Shown: in pieces, positions 5,463 to 5,477 of the stretch
Layout: the number at the start of each line of letters is the position of its first letter
Numbering within the stretch: the stretch's first letter is position 1
NCBI GenBank assembly: GCA_003446665.1
Contig: DMCT01000013.1
Span: 13,529 to 19,005 of the forward strand
Origin: Synergistaceae bacterium
Lineage (GTDB): Bacteria; Synergistota; Synergistia; Synergistales; Thermovirgaceae
Length of the DNA stretch: 5,477 nt
Direction: 5' to 3'
Notes under the pieces: generated by a model
What the model was told of the DNA's origin: nothing
The model's database searches: none
Seen by the model: the letters and a program-made list of their open reading frames with translations, nothing else
Program-made: the position numbers and the translations under genes

Positions 5463-5477
5463 AAGCGGCCGGTATTT

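Overview
The window carries five protein genes and reads as ordinary bacterial chromosome of roughly balanced G+C, with short intergenic gaps and strong Shine-Dalgarno sites. The HtrA protease has a cleavable signal peptide and two PDZ domains, the DegP/DegQ layout, which points to a diderm (outer-membrane) bacterium. The Endonuclease III-related glycosylase type and the SAM hydroxide adenosyltransferase are common in anaerobic or thermophilic lineages. A Synergistota-like or related anaerobic diderm is my best guess, but it is only an inference from gene content. No mobile element, CRISPR array, tRNA or rRNA is visible.

Layout. Positions 56-2300 (+) hold a two-component operon: an OmpR/PhoB-family response regulator and, 28 bp later, a membrane sensor histidine kinase starting at GTG. 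A 71-bp convergent gap (2301-2371) holds a good intrinsic terminator serving the minus strand. Positions 2372-3772 (-) encode an HtrA/Do-like periplasmic serine protease. Positions 3830-4645 (-) encode a SAM hydroxide adenosyltransferase (DUF62), 57 bp upstream of htrA and probably co-transcribed with it. A 157-bp divergent intergenic region (4646-4802) holds candidate promoters and a 12-bp perfect palindrome. Positions 4803-5462 (+) encode an Endonuclease III-related HhH-GPD DNA glycosylase with a C-terminal Fe-S cysteine motif.

How they may work together. The kinase and regulator form one phosphorelay. Its target cannot be read from the window, but the htrA next to it makes an envelope-stress circuit (compare CpxAR/degP and CssRS/htrA) a reasonable hypothesis. 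The SAM hydrolase and the glycosylase act in the cytoplasm on SAM turnover and base-excision repair and have no evident link to the other genes.

I do not see a clearly undescribed system. The items most worth a second look are RNA structures at and just inside the start of the kinase gene, substitutions at family-conserved positions in the SAM hydrolase, the lysine-less glycosylase active site, and the palindrome between the divergent genes.
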